A stretch of 64,000 nucleotides of DNA from Paraburkholderia acidisoli (GTDB lineage Bacteria > Pseudomonadota > Gammaproteobacteria > Burkholderiales > Burkholderiaceae), in the NCBI RefSeq assembly GCF_009789675.1, contig NZ_CP046913.1:1984001-2048000 (forward strand), in the 5' to 3' direction. A model generated the notes under the pieces. The model was given only the letters and a program-made list of their open reading frames with translations. It had not been told where the DNA came from and searched no databases. How positions within the stretch are numbered: position 1 is the first letter of the stretch; the number at the start of each line of letters is the position of its first letter. The position numbers and the translations under genes were made by a program. Positions 61,665 to 64,000 of this stretch are shown here, one piece after another.

Positions 61665-62912
61665 CTAGCGCACCACGCGATCGCGATGAATGTCGTGCGT
61701 GACGAAGCCCGCGTCGTTGTCGGGCTTGTCGAGCCAGCCGGGCTGCGACAGCGAGGCGCGAATGTCCTGCAAACCGCTTTCCCAGTGCTCGCGCATGGTC
61801 GAAATGCCGAACTGGTAATCCTTGAAGTGCCCCTCGTACTCCTTGTGCCGGTAGATGAGGTGGATCACGTTGAACTGCTTCGAGCACGAGAGTTCGTCGG
61901 CGAGCGCGACCCAGGGATCTTCGCGATGATCGGGCGCAACGCGCTCCAGCACCTCGCGCAGCACGTGCCGGAAACGCTGCGAACGCTGCAGCATGTCCGT
62001 GACCATACGCGTGCGGCTCGAATACTGGATGTCCTTCATGCGGCCCTGGACGTCGGTGATGTTGTCGGGCACCGGCCCGCGCGCGCTCCACAGGTCGACC
62101 TGAAACGCGAGCGTGTCGCGGCGCGGCGTGGTCTGGATCACCTCATAAAGCGGCGTGTTCGACATCAGGCCGCCGTCCCAGTACCACTCGCCGTCGATCT
62201 CGACCGCCGCGAAACCGGGCGGCAACGCCCCCGAGGCGATGAAATGCTCGGGCCGCAGCACCGTGGTGCGATTGTCGAAGTAGACGAAGTTGCCGCTGCC
62301 CACGTTGACCGCGCCCACCGAGACGCGCGTTTCGCCCGAATTGATGCGGTCGAAGTCGCACAGCCGTTCGAGCGTGGCCTTGAGCGGCTTCGTGTCGTAA
62401 TAGCTCGCCTTCTCCGGATGCCCCGATGCGTTCGGCAACGGCGGCGGAAAGCGCGGCACGAAAAAGCCCTTCTGCCCTTCGACCAGCGCGCCCGCCGCCT
62501 GCATGGCCGTGAAGGTCTTGCGCACCGCGTCGCCGGAATTGAACAGCGCGTGCTCGACGAACGGCGGCAGCGGCGGCGTGTACGCGGGCTGGCAGATCGT
62601 CTCCCAGAACTCGCGCAACCGCGCCACGCGATGCTCGGGCGCGTTGCCCGCGATGATCGCCGTATTCAGCGCGCCGATGGAAATGCCCGCGATCCAGTTG
62701 GGCGCCACGCCGGCCTCGAACAGCCCTTCGTAGACACCCGCCTGATAGGCGCCGAGCGCGCCGCCGCCCTGCAAGGTGAGCGCGACGGTTTCCCACTGCT
62801 TCGACTCGGCGCTACAGCGCGAGACATGCGGGCGCGGCGCCGCGCTGGTGTGCGTGGCGGCTTCCTCGCCCACCGCGCTCGACTGGACCTGCCCTTTCTT
62901 GCGTTGCGCCAT
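61665..62912 (-). CDS. Patatin-like phospholipase with DUF3734
   Basis: 415 residues from ATG 62912 with GGAGG seven bases upstream. The patatin domain has the oxyanion loop G-G-G-A-L-G-A-Y (49-56), nucleophile Ser78 in G-I-S-I-G, and Asp246 in W-D-G-G, the Ser-Asp dyad. The C-terminal 120 residues (S-x-D-x-L-S-C-S-K-Q-F-N-V-I-H-L-I-Y-R) fit DUF3734. It is followed upstream by bdhA, 51 bases away on the same strand. Such pairs are linked to polyhydroxybutyrate metabolism in Burkholderiales, so it may act on acyl chains or PHB granule lipids; this is inference. Confidence 0.88.
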   Translation of the reverse strand: MAQRKKGQVQSSAVGEEAATHTSAAPRPHVSRCSAESKQWETVALTLQGGGALGAYQAGVYEGLFEAGVAPNWIAGISIGALNTAIIAGNAPEHRVARLREFWETICQPAYTPPLPPFVEHALFNSGDAVRKTFTAMQAAGALVEGQKGFFVPRFPPPLPNASGHPEKASYYDTKPLKATLERLCDFDRINSGETRVSVGAVNVGSGNFVYFDNRTTVLRPEHFIASGALPPGFAAVEIDGEWYWDGGLMSNTPLYEVIQTTPRRDTLAFQVDLWSARGPVPDNITDVQGRMKDIQYSSRTRMVTDMLQRSQRFRHVLREVLERVAPDHREDPWVALADELSCSKQFNVIHLIYRHKEYEGHFKDYQFGISTMREHWESGLQDIRASLSQPGWLDKPDNDAGFVTHDIHRDRVVR

Positions 62913-62963
62913 GGCCGCGCCTCCGGGTGAGATCAATGCGTGGATCGTTGCCTGAACGGCGCG

Positions 62964-63767
62964 TTATTGCATGAACCAGCCGTGGCTCACGACGAACGAC
63001 TGGCCCGTGAAGGCGGCCGTGGGGAACGCCGAGAGGAACAGCACCGTTTGCGCGACGTCCTCGACGGTCGTGAAGATGCCGTCCACCGTGCCGCCGAGCA
63101 TCACGCGCTTGACCACTTCCTCCTCGGAGATGCCGAGTTCCTTGGCCTGCTCGGGAATCTGCTTTTCGACCAGCGGCGTGCGCACGAAGCCGGGACACAC
63201 GACGTGCGAGCGCACATTGTGCTTGCCGCCTTCCTTCGCGAGCACGCGCGCCAGACCGAGCAGCGCGTGCTTGGCCGCGACGTACGCCGACTTCAGCGGC
63301 GAAGCCTCGTGCGAATGCACCGAGCCCATATAGATCACGACACCGCCGCGATCGTCCTTGTACATGTGCTTGAGCGACGCCTTGGTCGTGAGGAAGGCGC
63401 CGTCCACGTGAATGGCCTGCATCTTCTTCCAGTCGGAAAACGCGTAGTTCTCGATCGGGTTCACGATCTGGATGCCGGCGTTCGACACGAGGATGTCGAT
63501 CGAGCCGAACTCCGCGGCCACGCGGTCGATGCCCTGATTCACGGCGTCTTCGTTCGTGACGTCCATGGCCACGCCGATCGCCTTGCCGCCCGCGCCCTTG
63601 ATCTCTTCGGCGACGGCGTCGGCGCCGCTCTGGTTCAGGTCGGCAATGGCGACGGCCGCGCCCGCCTGGGCGAGCGTGAGCGCGATCTGCTTGCCGATGC
63701 CGCTTGCGGCGCCGGTGACGACCGCGACCTTGCCATCGAGTTTCGTGTTGAGGGAGAGAGACGACAT
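62964..63767 (-). CDS. bdhA: 3-hydroxybutyrate dehydrogenase
   Basis: A 267-residue SDR that oxidises D-3-hydroxybutyrate to acetoacetate with NAD. NAD loop T-G-A-A-S-G-I-G (18-25), S-N-A-G (95-98), catalytic Ser149, Tyr162 and Lys166 (A-Y-V-A-A-K). The end W-F-M-Q and the [15 protein letters not shown] stretch are specific to this family. GGAGG precedes ATG 63767. It is first in an operon with the patatin gene and works in PHB breakdown. Confidence 0.94.
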   Translation of the reverse strand: MSSLSLNTKLDGKVAVVTGAASGIGKQIALTLAQAGAAVAIADLNQSGADAVAEEIKGAGGKAIGVAMDVTNEDAVNQGIDRVAAEFGSIDILVSNAGIQIVNPIENYAFSDWKKMQAIHVDGAFLTTKASLKHMYKDDRGGVVIYMGSVHSHEASPLKSAYVAAKHALLGLARVLAKEGGKHNVRSHVVCPGFVRTPLVEKQIPEQAKELGISEEEVVKRVMLGGTVDGIFTTVEDVAQTVLFLSAFPTAAFTGQSFVVSHGWFMQ

Positions 63768-64000
63768 CGGGCACCTCCAGGTAAGTGGACTGCAGCGAAG
63801 TTCAGGGGACCAGCATGGGATCTGGGCGCGCGGCGGTCAATCCTGACGAATGGCTTATGCCATCCGGCCGAATGTTGCGCCGCGGCCAACGGCGCTATTG
63901 TGCATGAAGCGGCTTGCACGAAGCATCCAGACGGGCAATCTCCTGTCGCGCAATCAAAGCTTTTGCCGCGACGCACGAGCGGCGCGCGCCCAGCGCCGCC

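Overview
The window is high-GC chromosomal DNA, rich in gcg/cgc codons. It comes from a member of the Burkholderiaceae, most likely Paraburkholderia, Caballeronia or a close relative. This rests on gene content and style: a DUF3331 protein, ftrABCD, bfd-tonB-exbBD, hemP/hmuP, a class I fumarase, Burkholderia-type porins, an actP-like symporter with a DUF4212 subunit, and a bdhA/patatin pair. I see no prophage, insertion sequence, CRISPR array or rRNA. One tRNA is present.

Layout. 0-10.6 kb: the end of an MFS carrier, a DUF3331 gene, an AT-richer empty stretch, a divergent argP/argO pair, an HTD2-like dehydratase, then an AAHS-type carrier with a self-sufficient CYP116B-like P450 divergent from an IclR regulator. 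10.6-18.6 kb: a secreted di-heme peroxidase with a lipoprotein phosphoesterase, an NYN-LOTUS RNA-binding protein, an NPFG-repeat protein, a DUF4239 membrane protein and a CPA1 antiporter. 18.6-21.3 kb: lutABC for L-lactate oxidation, contiguous with the antiporter. 21.4-31.7 kb: a porin, then an amine-catabolism block (APC permease, AraC regulator, copper amine oxidase, unknown membrane protein, aldehyde dehydrogenase), an SDR and crcB. 31.7-44.7 kb: cfa, HIT, nitroreductase, a second porin, tRNA-Ser(GGA), acetate-type symporter and small subunit, acs, EamA exporter, UPF0114 protein and fumarase. 44.8-57.4 kb: an iron-rich block (bfr, murI, bfd, tonB-exbB-exbD, LysR/pirin, osmC, DUF1857, hemP, a GlcG/HbpS protein, ftrABCD), with Fur-box-like sites before bfd, hemP and ftrA. 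57.6-64 kb: uvrB, tyrB, patatin and bdhA.

How the genes work together. Primary amines probably enter through the permease. The copper amine oxidase turns them into aldehydes and the aldehyde dehydrogenase turns those into acids. Two promoters of this block carry the same long direct-repeat element, TGGCGC-N15-TGGCGC, in the same orientation to their genes, which suggests joint control by the AraC regulator. The P450 and its carrier lie opposite an IclR gene, and the shared intergenic region holds a three-repeat operator of the PobR/PcaU kind. Acetate uptake and activation (symporter, acs), lactate oxidation (lutABC) and 3-hydroxybutyrate oxidation (bdhA) feed central metabolism. The iron block combines storage (bfr/bfd), energised outer-membrane uptake (tonB system), haem uptake control (hemP) and ferrous/ferric uptake (ftrABCD).

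Most interesting observations: the shared amine-regulon operator, the three-repeat operator of the orphan P450, a structured and possibly non-coding RNA after hemP, an EF-hand-like loop inside the sodium symporter, and a 20-residue membrane peptide before tonB.
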